From positions 1-64,000 of the forward strand of contig JACQDE010000087.1 of NCBI GenBank assembly GCA_016201285.1: a DNA stretch of 64,000 nucleotides, given 5' to 3'. Of this stretch, positions 53,542-62,740 are shown one piece after another; positions within the stretch are counted from its first letter, which is position 1, and the number at the start of each line of letters is the position of its first letter. Made by a program: the position numbers and the translations under genes. The stretch comes from Acidobacteriota bacterium. GTDB lineage: Bacteria > Acidobacteriota > Terriglobia > Acidiferrales > UBA7541. The notes under the pieces are model-generated. The model did not search any database. It was not told the DNA's origin and saw nothing but the letters and a program-made list of their open reading frames with translations.

Positions 53542-56424
53542 ATGCGTAACCGCTGGCTTCTGCTGCCGACCGCACTTCTTCTCTTCATCGCCTATCCCGC
53601 ACGCACACAGAAGGCTTCCCTGCCCGCCGCCAAGCTGCCTCGGGACGCGGAAAAGTGGGTGGAGCGCACGCTGAAGAAGATGACCCTCGAGGAAAAGCTC
53701 GGGCAGCTCGTTATGGTCTTCTATTACGGCGGGTTCCTTTCCACCGAGTCCGAGCAATACAGGGAACTGTTGCGGCAGGTGGAAAAGAATCACGTCGGCG
53801 GAATCGTGGTGCAGACGCGCGGCACGCCGCTGGGGATCGAGTACAGCCAGGTCTATCCCACCGCGGCGCTGGCCAACCAGCTCCAGCGCCGGTCGAAGGT
53901 GCCGCTGCTGGTGGCCGCGGACTTCGAGCGCGGCACGGCGATGCGCCTGGACGAAGGCACCGCGTTCCCGCACGCGATGGGCGTGGCTGCCACCGGCGAC
54001 CCGCGCGTGGCGTACGCGATGGGCAAGATCACCGCCAGCGAGGCGCGCGCCGTCGGCGTGCACTGGGTTTTCGCGCCGGTGGCCGACGTCAACAGCAACC
54101 CGGACAACCCCATCATCAACACCCGGTCGTTCGGCGAAGACCCGCAGAAGGTGGCGGAGTTTGTGAAGCAGTTCGTGCGCGGCATCGAGGAAAACGGCGC
54201 GCTTTCAACAACCAAACATTTCCCCGGGCACGGCGACACGAGCGTGGATTCGCACATTGACCTCTCGGTGGTGAAGGGCGACCGCGCGCGCCTCGACGCG
54301 GTCGAGCTAGCGCCGTTCCGCGCGGCGATTGCTGCCGGCACGAGCACGATCATGACCGGCCACCTGGCCGTGCCGGCGCTCGAGCCCAACGCGGAAGTGC
54401 CGGCGACGCTTTCGGAAAATATCCTGACCGGGCTGCTGCGCAAGGAACTGGGGTTTGACGGCCTCATTGTCACCGACGCACTGGACATGGGTGGCGTGAC
54501 GTCGCGCTATCCGCCGGCGGAGGTGGCCGTGCGCGCCGTGGCCGCCGGCGCGGACGTGCTGCTGGTGCCGCCGATCCCAGATGCCGCGATTGCCGGTTTG
54601 AAGGACGCGGTGGCCACCGGCCGCATCCCCATGGCGCGGATTGACGAATCCGTGCGGCGCGTCCTTCGCGCCAAGGCGAAGCTGGGGCTTTACAAAGAGC
54701 GCCTCGTGGATCTGGACAGGCTGAACACCGCGTTTCGCCGCCCGGAGTTTGTGCAACAGGCGCAGGAGATTGCCGACCGCGGCGTCACGCTGCTGAAGGA
54801 TGAGCCGCGGCTGTTGCCCCTCGACGCCACGAAGCCGCAGCGCGTGCTGCTCGCGGCCGTCGCCGGCGATCCGGACCCCTATCCGGCCGAGCATTTCGAG
54901 CGCGAACTCCGCGGGCGCGTGGATTCGCTTGCCGCGGTGCGGACGGACACGCGGTTCGTGAAGGTCGAAACCGTGAAGCTGCCGCCGCCGGAGAGCTACG
55001 ACGTGGCCATTGCCGCGCTCTTCGTGCGCGTGGCTGACCGCAAGGGGACCGTCGGCCTGCCGGAAAATCAGATGGCGCTGGTCAACGCGCTGCTGGCGGC
55101 GGGCAAGCCGGTGGTGGTGGTCTGCTTCGGCAGTCCGTATATCATTGAAAAATTCCCCAGCGCGAAGACGTGGATGGCCGTGTTCTCCACGCAGGACGTG
55201 GCGCAGCGCGCTGCGGGCCGCGCGCTTTTCGGACAGGTGGCTATCGGCGGAAAAATCCCCGTAAGCGTGCCGGGGGTGGCGAAAGCGGGCGACGGCTTGA
55301 GCGTGTCCGCCAGCCCGATGAAACTCCGCGCCGCGCCAGCCGATATGGACGCGCGGCTCAAGCCCGTCTACGAAATGCTTGATCACGCGGTGGAAGAGAG
55401 GGCGTTCCCCGGCGGCGTGCTGGCCGTGGGACAGCGCGGCGAATTGGTGGTGCATGCTTTCGGCAAGCAGACCTACGACGCGGGCGCGCCAGCCGTCTCG
55501 ACAGAGACGATTTACGATCTCGCCTCGCTGACCAAGCCGGTGGTGACGGTGACCGCGACGGCCATGCTCGTCGCCTCTAATCGCGTGCAACTCGATGCGC
55601 CGATCGAGCGCTTCCTGCCGGAATGGAACAAGGGACCGAACGCCGAGTGGCGGAAGAAAGTGACGGTGCGACATCTGCTGCTGCACTCGTCGGGGCTGCC
55701 GGGCTATCAGAAATATTACGAGGTCACAAAAGGCAAGAAGGAGATCGTGGCAAAAGCGCTGGCCGAGCCGCTGGTGGCCGAGCCCGGAGCCAAGGTCGAG
55801 TATTCGGACATCGGTTTTGTTCTGCTGGGCGAGATTGTGGAGCGCGTGTTGGGCAAGACGCTCGACCAGTTCGCCCGCGAGCGGATCTTCGCGCCGCTGG
55901 GAATGAGCGATGCGCAGTTCAATCCGTTGAAGAATTTGCGCGCGCGGATTGCTCCGACCGAAAACGACACGACGTACAGGAGACAGCTTGTGCACGGCGA
56001 GGTCCACGACCAGAACGCGTGGGCCATGGGCGGTGTAGCGGGACATGCCGGCCTGTTTTCGACGGCCGCGGACTTGGCCGCGTTCTGCCAGATGATGCTC
56101 AACGGCGGAATGTACGCGCACCAGCGGCTGTTGAGCCGCAGCGCGATCGCGCAGTTCACCAAAGCGGCCACGCTGCCGGGCGGCGCGCGGACACTCGGGT
56201 GGGATGTGCCGAGTGAGCCGTCGCAAAGCGGAAAATACTTTTCCGCAAGGAGCTTCGGCCACCTCGGTTACACCGGCACGTCCATCTGGATTGACCCGGA
56301 GAAGGAACTATTCGTCATCCTGCTGACCAACCGCGTGCACCCTTCCGCGGAAAACGAGAAGATCAAGGATGTCCGCCCCGCCGTGCACGACGCAATTCTC
56401 GAATCGCTCGGCCCCCAACCCTAG
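53542..56424 (+). CDS. exported GH3 NagZ-type glucosaminidase fused to beta-lactamase-like domain
   Basis: A 960-residue exported two-domain enzyme. After a signal peptide (LLLPTALLLFIAYPA), about residues 30-570 form a GH3 beta-N-acetylhexosaminidase of NagZ type: LLVAADFERGTAMRL, KHFPGHGDTSVDSHIDL (general acid/base region) and VTDALDMGGV with the probable nucleophile Asp312. About residues 590-955 are a beta-lactamase-like domain with SLTKPV (SxxK), YSDIGF (YxN) and SFGHLGYTGTS. It would release GlcNAc from muropeptides while the second domain acts on the peptide side chain or D-Ala; that second role is inference. The ATG at 53542 begins the signal sequence. It is divergent from the NamZ fusion, 110 nt away. 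Confidence 0.92.
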   Translation: MRNRWLLLPTALLLFIAYPARTQKASLPAAKLPRDAEKWVERTLKKMTLEEKLGQLVMVFYYGGFLSTESEQYRELLRQVEKNHVGGIVVQTRGTPLGIEYSQVYPTAALANQLQRRSKVPLLVAADFERGTAMRLDEGTAFPHAMGVAATGDPRVAYAMGKITASEARAVGVHWVFAPVADVNSNPDNPIINTRSFGEDPQKVAEFVKQFVRGIEENGALSTTKHFPGHGDTSVDSHIDLSVVKGDRARLDAVELAPFRAAIAAGTSTIMTGHLAVPALEPNAEVPATLSENILTGLLRKELGFDGLIVTDALDMGGVTSRYPPAEVAVRAVAAGADVLLVPPIPDAAIAGLKDAVATGRIPMARIDESVRRVLRAKAKLGLYKERLVDLDRLNTAFRRPEFVQQAQEIADRGVTLLKDEPRLLPLDATKPQRVLLAAVAGDPDPYPAEHFERELRGRVDSLAAVRTDTRFVKVETVKLPPPESYDVAIAALFVRVADRKGTVGLPENQMALVNALLAAGKPVVVVCFGSPYIIEKFPSAKTWMAVFSTQDVAQRAAGRALFGQVAIGGKIPVSVPGVAKAGDGLSVSASPMKLRAAPADMDARLKPVYEMLDHAVEERAFPGGVLAVGQRGELVVHAFGKQTYDAGAPAVSTETIYDLASLTKPVVTVTATAMLVASNRVQLDAPIERFLPEWNKGPNAEWRKKVTVRHLLLHSSGLPGYQKYYEVTKGKKEIVAKALAEPLVAEPGAKVEYSDIGFVLLGEIVERVLGKTLDQFARERIFAPLGMSDAQFNPLKNLRARIAPTENDTTYRRQLVHGEVHDQNAWAMGGVAGHAGLFSTAADLAAFCQMMLNGGMYAHQRLLSRSAIAQFTKAATLPGGARTLGWDVPSEPSQSGKYFSARSFGHLGYTGTSIWIDPEKELFVILLTNRVHPSAENEKIKDVRPAVHDAILESLGPQP

Positions 56425-56441
56425 AAAAACGTCACAGAGTC

Positions 56442-56556
56442 GCCGAGGCACAAAGAAAAACGACAGAGAGATTGATTCGAACATCGCATCTCGCCCAGTT
56501 GAACTTTCGATCCCCGGTCATTTCCTTTCACCACCTCTGTGTCTCAGTGCCTCGGC
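56442..56556. repeat. inverted repeat downstream of the NagZ fusion gene
   Basis: GCCGAGGCAC (56442-56451) and GTGCCTCGGC (56547-56556) are exact inverse copies; flanking CACAGAG/CTCTGTG words also match. It lies in the gap before murQ. It may be a terminator or a dispersed element. Confidence 0.4.
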
Positions 56557-56600
56557 GGCGTTCTTTGTCTTCCTTCTGAGCGAAGATAGAAGAATGCGGC

Positions 56601-56606
56601 TATAAT
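56601..56606 (+). promoter_or_regulatory. murQ -10 element (leaderless transcript candidate)
   Basis: A consensus TATAAT lies 7 nt before the GTG start at 56614. Initiation would fall at or next to the start codon. No good -35 box is visible 16-18 nt upstream. Confidence 0.4.
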
Positions 56607-56613
56607 CCCGCCC

Positions 56614-57525
56614 GTGAAAGTTCATCGGCAAACACCTCGCATCACCGAGCAGCGAAACCCGCGGTCGCGCGGACTCGACCTGAAATCCACCGCGGAGATT
56701 CTGCAGATCATCAACCGCGAGGACGCGGACGTAGCGAGCGCGGTGGCGCGGGAGATTCCGGCGATTGCGCGAGCGGTGGACACGATTGCGGCCGCGCTGC
56801 GCCGCGGCGGCAGGCTGATCTACGCCGGCGCGGGGACGAGCGGGCGGCTGGCGGTGCTGGACGCGTCCGAATGCCCGCCGACGTTTGGCGTGCCGCCGCG
56901 GATGGTGCAGGGTGTAATCGCCGGCGGGCGGCGCGCGCTGGTGAGCGCCGTCGAAGGCGCCGAAGACGACGCCGCACAGGGCGCGCGCGATCTCGCAAAG
57001 AAAAAAGTGTCCGCGAAAGATGTGGTCGTGGGTCTGACAGCCAGCGGCTCGACGCCGTACGTTCTCGGCGCGCTGCGCTATGCCAGACGGCGCGGCGCGG
57101 CGACCATCGGCGTGACGTGCAACCGCGGTGCGGCACTCGAGCGGCTGGCGCGGATTACCATCGCCGCCAAAGTGGGGCCGGAGGTGATTGCCGGCTCGAC
57201 GCGGATGAAAGCGGGCACCGCGCAGAAGATGGTCCTGAATATGCTCTCTACCGCCGCGATGGTGCGGTTGGGCTACGTGTACGACAACTGGATGATCAAC
57301 GTAGCCCTAACGAACAAGAAGTTGCGGCGCCGCGGGTTACGCCTCCTCGAGGAAGCGGCCGGGGCGAGCGTGTCCGAAGCGGCACGCGCGGCGCGTCTGG
57401 CGGGACACGATTTGCGCGTCGCGCTGGTCATGCTGAAGGCCGGCGTGGATGCGGCCACGGCAAAGCGAAGACTGAAGCAGGCGGGTGGAGATTTGCGGAA
57501 AGCGTTGGAAAGTTTGAAAGCTTGA
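56614..57525 (+). CDS. murQ: N-acetylmuramic acid 6-phosphate etherase MurQ
   Basis: This 303-residue SIS-domain enzyme cleaves the D-lactyl ether of MurNAc-6-phosphate to give GlcNAc-6-phosphate. It has ITEQRNPRSRGLDLKSTAEIL at the N-terminus, YAGAGTSGRLAVLDASECPPTFG (sugar-phosphate site with the catalytic Glu), VVGLTASGSTPYVLGAL and EVIAGSTRMKAGTAQKMVLN. Length matches the family. The start is GTG at 56614 with a TATAAT 7 nt upstream. It fits with the NagZ- and NamZ-like enzymes and the sugar kinase upstream. MurA follows on the same strand after 99 nt, so recycling and synthesis genes lie side by side. Confidence 0.97.
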   Translation: MKVHRQTPRITEQRNPRSRGLDLKSTAEILQIINREDADVASAVAREIPAIARAVDTIAAALRRGGRLIYAGAGTSGRLAVLDASECPPTFGVPPRMVQGVIAGGRRALVSAVEGAEDDAAQGARDLAKKKVSAKDVVVGLTASGSTPYVLGALRYARRRGAATIGVTCNRGAALERLARITIAAKVGPEVIAGSTRMKAGTAQKMVLNMLSTAAMVRLGYVYDNWMINVALTNKKLRRRGLRLLEEAAGASVSEAARAARLAGHDLRVALVMLKAGVDAATAKRRLKQAGGDLRKALESLKA

Positions 57526-57603
57526 AGGTTCGAAGGTTGCAGGGCACGGCAGGGGCGATGCAGCGAAATACTTTTTAGCATTTCAACCTTTCAACTTTCC
57601 AAC
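57504..57603. repeat. inverted repeat spanning the end of murQ
   Basis: GTTGGAAAGTTTGAAAG (57504-57520) and CTTTCAACTTTCCAAC (57588-57603) are inverse copies with one base difference. The left arm lies within the last codons of murQ and the right arm 22 nt before murA. An attenuator or processing hairpin is possible. Confidence 0.4.
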
Positions 57604-57624
57604 ATTGAATCCCGGGCGGAGCGA

Positions 57625-58893
57625 ATGGAGAAATTCCGGATTGAAGGCGGAAGGCGTCTGGAGGGCATGGTCCGCGTGAGCGGCGCGAAGAACGCCGCGC
57701 TGCCGGCGATGGCCGCGGCGCTGCTGACGCCGGAGCCGGTGCGGCTGCGGAACGTCCCGCGCGTGCGCGACATCGTCACCATGGGCAGGCTGCTGGCGCA
57801 CATGGAAGCGCACGTGGAGACGTCCCCCGCCGAGCCCGAGTACGTAACGATTCGCGCGGAGAAAATCTCCAACGCCGAGGCGCCGTACGAGCTGGTGAAG
57901 ACGATGCGCGCATCGGTGCTGACGCTGGGCCCGCTGGTGGCGCGGACCGGCTATGCGCGCGTTTCGCTGCCCGGCGGCTGCGCGATTGGCGCGCGGCCGA
58001 TTGATTTGCACCTCAAGGCGCTCGAAAAGATGGGCGCGGCCATTTCCACCGAGCACGGTTACGTGGAAGCGCGCGCGCCTGAAGGCGGGCTGCGCGGCGC
58101 GGAGCTCCGGTTCGAGAAAATCACCGTAACGGGAACGGAAAACGCCATGATGGCCGCGGCGCTGGCCAGCGGCGAGACCGTCATCGAGAACGCCGCGCGC
58201 GAGCCGGAGATCGCCGACCTGGCCCGGCTGCTGATCACCATGGGCGCGAAGGTCGAAGGCGCTGGCACGGCGACTCTGCGAATTTGCGGGGCGGCCGAGC
58301 TGCACGGCGCGACGCACACTGTCATCCCCGACCGCATCGAAGCGGGCACGCTGCTCGTCGCCGGAGCGATCACCGGCGGCGAGCTTCTGCTCACGCAGTG
58401 CGAACCGGCGCACCTGACGGCGGTGACGGAAAAGCTGGCGCAGGCCGGCGTCGTGATCCGCGCGGAAGGTGGCAACGCGCTGCGCGTCCACAACGGCGGG
58501 CCGCTCACCGCGGTGGACGTGACCACCGAGGAGTATCCAGGCTTCGCCACCGACATGCAGGCGCAGTACATGGCGCTGATGACGCAGGCCGAGGGCGCGT
58601 CCGTGATCACAGAGACGATTTTCGAGAATCGCTTCCTGCACGCGCAGGAAATGGTGCGCATGGGCGCGCACATTTCGATCGAGGGGCGCCGGGCGGTGGT
58701 GCGCGGGCCGGTGCGGCTGACCGGCGCCAGCGTGCAAGCCTCCGACCTGCGCGCCAGCGCCTCACTGGTGCTGGCCGCGCTGGTCGCCGAGGGCGAGACC
58801 GTGATTGACCGCGTGTACCACCTCGACCGCGGTTACGAGCGCTTGGAAGAAAAGCTCGGCGCCGTAGGAGCGAAGATCGAGAGAATCAAATAG
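57625..58893 (+). CDS. murA: UDP-N-acetylglucosamine 1-carboxyvinyltransferase MurA
   Basis: This 422-residue cytoplasmic enzyme transfers enolpyruvate to UDP-GlcNAc, the first committed step of peptidoglycan synthesis and the target of fosfomycin. The N-terminus MEKFRIEGGRRLEGMVRVSG leads to the substrate pair Lys22-Asn23, and the catalytic loop SLPGGCAIGARPID contains Cys119, the residue fosfomycin alkylates; Cys here predicts sensitivity, unlike Asp variants. Length and the two-domain inside-out barrel pattern fit the family. It follows murQ, whose product re-supplies the pathway at GlcNAc-6-phosphate. Confidence 0.97.
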   Translation: MEKFRIEGGRRLEGMVRVSGAKNAALPAMAAALLTPEPVRLRNVPRVRDIVTMGRLLAHMEAHVETSPAEPEYVTIRAEKISNAEAPYELVKTMRASVLTLGPLVARTGYARVSLPGGCAIGARPIDLHLKALEKMGAAISTEHGYVEARAPEGGLRGAELRFEKITVTGTENAMMAAALASGETVIENAAREPEIADLARLLITMGAKVEGAGTATLRICGAAELHGATHTVIPDRIEAGTLLVAGAITGGELLLTQCEPAHLTAVTEKLAQAGVVIRAEGGNALRVHNGGPLTAVDVTTEEYPGFATDMQAQYMALMTQAEGASVITETIFENRFLHAQEMVRMGAHISIEGRRAVVRGPVRLTGASVQASDLRASASLVLAALVAEGETVIDRVYHLDRGYERLEEKLGAVGAKIERIK

Positions 58894-58999
58894 AGGTCAG
58901 AGTCGGGAAGTCCGCGCTGGCTCCAGACGGCACGACTCAAGAAGCAGGCAGCCGGGGACAGGCTCCGCCCGCCGGAATGGTTTCGACCCCAGCTAGTGC

Positions 59000-59176
59000 T
59001 TGACTGACCTTATGGCTAGTGGTAGTTTCGCGGCATTTGGGGTGAGGGGTGGTTTTGGAACTAAGCGCCAGGGATCTTATTGGAATTTTTTCTTCTCAAT
59101 TTCTCTGTCGCGTATTCTGTCCAAGCCGTCCGGGTCAGGCAGCTATCCGAGAACATCATCAGGGGGAGTGCAAGAC
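59000..59176 (+). promoter_or_regulatory. conserved promoter and 5' leader of TonB-dependent receptor gene 1
   Basis: TTGACT (59000-59005) and TAGTTT (59023-59028) are 17 nt apart. The leader starts with TGGTAGTTTCGCGGCA (59020-59035) and ends AGGGGGAGTGCAAGAC before the ATG. Every element recurs with the same spacing before receptor gene 2 at 62741. TSS is predicted near 59035, giving a leader of about 140 nt. No riboswitch class is recognised. Confidence 0.6.
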
Positions 59177-62100
59177 ATGAAAAAGCGTTATGTAGTCGCG
59201 TTGCTAGCAGTTTTGCTGGTGTGCAGTGCCGGCGCGTGGGCGCAGGAGATCACGGGCACCATCGTGGGCACGATCAAGGATGCCACCGGCGCCGTCGTCA
59301 CGGGGGCAAAAATCACCGTGACCAATACGGATAAGAACATCGTCGTCCGGGCGCTGACCTCGGACGCCAGCGGCGACTACGTGGCTCCCCTGCTGCCGAT
59401 CGGGCACTATTCGGTGACGGTGGAGGCTCCTGGCTTCCGCAAGACCACGCAGCGCAATATCGAGCTGAACGTCAACGAGAAGCTGACCATCAATCTCACG
59501 CTGGAGGTCGGGCGGGTGGAAGAAACCGTCACGGTCGAGGCCAGCGCCCTGCAAGTGGAGTTGCAGTCGCCGACGGCGGCCAACCTCATTTCCGGGACGC
59601 AGGTGCTCGAGCTTTCCTTGAACAACCGGAACTACGAACAGCTCGTCACGCTGATGCCGGGCGTTTCCTCCGGAGCCCAGGACCAGATTTACATCGGCAC
59701 GACGAACCCCTCCGGACAGACCAACGTCGTCAGTTTTTCGATCAACGGCAACCGCACCAGCTCGAACAACTGGATGATTGACGGCGCCGACAACGTGGAC
59801 CGGGGGTCGAACCTCACCTTGTTGAATTATCCCAGCGTGGATGCCATCGCTGAATTCAAAGTGCTGCGGGGACTGTACAGCGCGGAGTTCGGGCGCAGCG
59901 CCAGCGGCCAGATCAACGTGATCACCAAGTCGGGTGGCAGCGCGTTTCACGGCGGACTGTATGAATTCTTCCGCAACGATGTGCTGGCGGCCAACGGCTA
60001 CTTCAACCGGCGCAATAGCATTGCCCGCCCTCCTTTGCGCTACAACAATTTCGGCTATACGATCGGCGGGCCCGTGTTCATCCCGGGTCACTACAACACC
60101 GAGAAAAAGAAGACGTTTTTCTTCTTCTCCCAGGAGTTTCGCCGGGTGATCACCTATCAGACCTTTTCCGCGTTCGTCCCCACGGCGGCGGAGGAAGCGG
60201 GGACGTTCAGTTCGCCAGTCTGCGTGGCCTTCACCGGCTCCACCTGTACCGCGACCGCGACCCAAATCACCACCATCAATCCCGTCGCCGCCGCTTATAT
60301 CCAGGATGTGTTCTCCAAGATCCCCGATCCGGGAAACGTGGCGACGCATCAGTTGTTCACCCCGCTGCGCAGTATCTTCAACCACCGCCAGGAGCTGGTC
60401 CGGATCGACCACGTGTTCGGCCCGAAACTGACGATTGCGGTCCGCTACCTGAACGACACGATTCCCACCGAGGAACCCGGCGGGCTGTTCACCGGATCCG
60501 GGCTGCCCGGCGTGCCGAACACAAAGACAGATTCGCCGGGGCATAGCTGGGTGGTACGCCACACTGCGACATTTTCTCCGACGTTTTACAGCGAGGGCGG
60601 GTACGCGTTTTCCTACGGGGCCATTGTCAGCCGGCCGACCGGGCTGATCTCGAAGGCGAGATCCACCAACGTGAACACGCCATTGCCCTTCCCCTCGACG
60701 CTCGCGCGCATTCCGTCGCTGAGCTTCACCGGGAGTGGCGCCCCCTCAACAGTTACGGGATTCGGACCTTACGATGACTTTAACCGGAACCACAATATTT
60801 TTGAAAATGTGACGAAAATCATGGGGCATCACACGTGGAAGTTCGGGGTGAGCTATCACTATTACCAGAAGACGGAGAATGCCGGGGGGAACAACGCCAG
60901 CACGTTCACCTTCGCCTCGACCCCTCTCGCAACGGGCAGCACCTCCGTCTTCCAGCAGGCCTGGGCTAACTTCCTCCTCGGCAATGTGGCCACCTATACG
61001 CAAGCATCCCTGGACCTGACCCCGGATATCCGCTCCCACCAATTCGAGGTGTACGGACAGGATGAGTTCCGGCTCCGGCCGAATCTGACGCTCAGTTTGG
61101 GGCTGCGGTATTCCGTGTTCCGGCAGCCGTTCGACAAGAAGCGCTTCCTGACGAATTTTGACCCCAGCCGTTACAATCCGGCCAACGCCCCGACGATCAC
61201 CGCAACGGGGAACATCGTTCCGGGGACCGGCGATCCGCTGAACGGGATCGTCATCGACGGGCAGAATTCACCCTGGAACCGGAAAGTGGCGAGCGAAAAC
61301 AACCTGAATTTCGCGCCGCGGGTGGGCCTGGCCTGGGATCCGTGGAACAACGGCAAGACCTCGGTGCGCATGGGATATGGCATTTTCTACGACGCGATTC
61401 TGTTCGGCATCGTGGAGCAGAACATCTTTACCAACCTGCCGTTCGTCCAGAGCATCACCATCAGCAACACGCGGCTGGAAAACCCATCGGCGGGGACCCC
61501 CTCGATTTCGGCGGCGCCGAAAAACCTGAGGGGAACACCGCTTCCAAGCCGCACACCGTACGGGCAGCAGTGGAGCCTGGATGTGCAGCGTGAGGTCCTG
61601 AAAAACGTGGTGGTGGACGTGGGCTACTACGGCAGCAAGGGCACGCACCTGATCGGGATCATAGACATCAATCAGGTTCCGCCCGGAGCGGCTGTCGCCG
61701 CGGGGATCGTCCCCCCGGGGACCTTTTTTACCTCGGCCAACACGCCGCTGTTGAATCAACTCCGGCCCTACCGCGGGTATAACGCGATCAATATGGTTCA
61801 GAGTCGCTTCAATTCCAACTACCACTCCCTGCAAGTCGGCGTTCAAAAGCGGTTCAGTGGCCGCTCGCTTTTGAACGTTGCCTATACGTGGTCGCACAAC
61901 CTGACCGATAACCAGACCGACCGCAGCACGGCCCCACAGAACAGCTACGATATCCGCGCTGAATACGGCCCGGCCACGCTTGACCGGCGTCATATTTTCA
62001 CTGCGAACTACGTGTACGAACTCCCCTGGATGAAGAATCAGGAGGGTTTCGTGGGGCATCTGCTGGGTGGCTGGCAGATCTCCGGAATCGTCACCTTCAA

Positions 62101-62536
62101 TGCTGGCTCTCCGCTGACGGTGACCTCCTCCAGTATCGATCCGGGCGGCCTGGGGTTCCTCGGACCGAGCGCGGCCGGCGGGCGTCCGGACCTCGTCGGC
62201 AACCCGAACGCCGGCGCCCCGCACACCGTCGCGGCGTGGTTCAACAAGGGAGTGTTCGTGAATGTCCCGGCGGGGCAAACCCGCCCGGGCAATTCCGGAC
62301 GCGGCGTGGTTCTCGGGCCTGGTTACGGCCGGTGGGACTTTTCCTTTTTCAAGAACATCAAGGTGCGCGAGGACATGAAGTTTCAATTCCGCACGGAAAT
62401 GTTTAACGTATTCAATCACACGAACTTCCTCGGGGTGAACACCTCGTTCAGCACCTCGGCCTCGAGCACGTTTGGCCAGGTGACGAGCGCGCGAGACATG
62501 CGGATCATCCAACTCGGGCTGAAGTTCAATTTCTGA
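59177..62536 (+). CDS. TonB-dependent receptor with N-terminal carboxypeptidase-regulatory domain (Oar-like)
   Basis: A 1119-residue outer-membrane protein. A signal peptide (VVALLAVLLVCSAGAWAQ) is followed by a CarboxypepD_reg/CNA-B-like domain (GTIVGTIKDATGAVVTGAKI, about residues 20-115), a plug domain (GVSSGAQDQIYIGTTNPSGQ onward, to about 260) and a large beta-barrel ending in RIIQLGLKFNF, a typical aromatic C-terminal strand. Such receptors are hugely expanded in Acidobacteriota and are thought to import glycans or other polymers; the ligand is unknown. The ATG at 59177 was chosen because AGGGGGAG lies upstream and the signal peptide starts there; the frame is open to 59000 through the leader. 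Confidence 0.93.
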   Translation: MKKRYVVALLAVLLVCSAGAWAQEITGTIVGTIKDATGAVVTGAKITVTNTDKNIVVRALTSDASGDYVAPLLPIGHYSVTVEAPGFRKTTQRNIELNVNEKLTINLTLEVGRVEETVTVEASALQVELQSPTAANLISGTQVLELSLNNRNYEQLVTLMPGVSSGAQDQIYIGTTNPSGQTNVVSFSINGNRTSSNNWMIDGADNVDRGSNLTLLNYPSVDAIAEFKVLRGLYSAEFGRSASGQINVITKSGGSAFHGGLYEFFRNDVLAANGYFNRRNSIARPPLRYNNFGYTIGGPVFIPGHYNTEKKKTFFFFSQEFRRVITYQTFSAFVPTAAEEAGTFSSPVCVAFTGSTCTATATQITTINPVAAAYIQDVFSKIPDPGNVATHQLFTPLRSIFNHRQELVRIDHVFGPKLTIAVRYLNDTIPTEEPGGLFTGSGLPGVPNTKTDSPGHSWVVRHTATFSPTFYSEGGYAFSYGAIVSRPTGLISKARSTNVNTPLPFPSTLARIPSLSFTGSGAPSTVTGFGPYDDFNRNHNIFENVTKIMGHHTWKFGVSYHYYQKTENAGGNNASTFTFASTPLATGSTSVFQQAWANFLLGNVATYTQASLDLTPDIRSHQFEVYGQDEFRLRPNLTLSLGLRYSVFRQPFDKKRFLTNFDPSRYNPANAPTITATGNIVPGTGDPLNGIVIDGQNSPWNRKVASENNLNFAPRVGLAWDPWNNGKTSVRMGYGIFYDAILFGIVEQNIFTNLPFVQSITISNTRLENPSAGTPSISAAPKNLRGTPLPSRTPYGQQWSLDVQREVLKNVVVDVGYYGSKGTHLIGIIDINQVPPGAAVAAGIVPPGTFFTSANTPLLNQLRPYRGYNAINMVQSRFNSNYHSLQVGVQKRFSGRSLLNVAYTWSHNLTDNQTDRSTAPQNSYDIRAEYGPATLDRRHIFTANYVYELPWMKNQEGFVGHLLGGWQISGIVTFNAGSPLTVTSSSIDPGGLGFLGPSAAGGRPDLVGNPNAGAPHTVAAWFNKGVFVNVPAGQTRPGNSGRGVVLGPGYGRWDFSFFKNIKVREDMKFQFRTEMFNVFNHTNFLGVNTSFSTSASSTFGQVTSARDMRIIQLGLKFNF

Positions 62537-62658
62537 TTCGGGCGCGACCTGATACGGGCGCCGGGGTCAGGCAGAAGGACGTAGAAAACACGGTGGAGTT
62601 TCTCCTTGCCGATGCCGGCATCCGGAAACGCTCCATCATCTGCGAATACGCTGGCATG

Positions 62659-62704
62659 GAACCGCGGTCTGGGTTCTTCAATGGCGAAGAACCCGCCGCG
62701 GTTC
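62659..62704 (+). terminator. strong hairpin after receptor gene 1
   Basis: The left arm (62659-62679, starting GAACCGCGG and ending GGGTTCTTC) pairs with the right arm (62686-62704, GAAGAACCCGCCGCGGTTC) around a 6-nt loop, with two mismatches or bulges. There is no T-run. It lies 122 nt past the stop and 37 nt before the next promoter. Confidence 0.5.
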
Positions 62705-62740
62705 GGCTTTCCGGCGGGCAGGAAGCAAGCCGGGCGGCGC

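Noticed and set aside
57528-57545. GGTTCGAAGG as a tRNA T-loop
   Set aside because: No acceptor stem, anticodon arm or D-loop can be folded around it; the sequence belongs to an inverted repeat after murQ.
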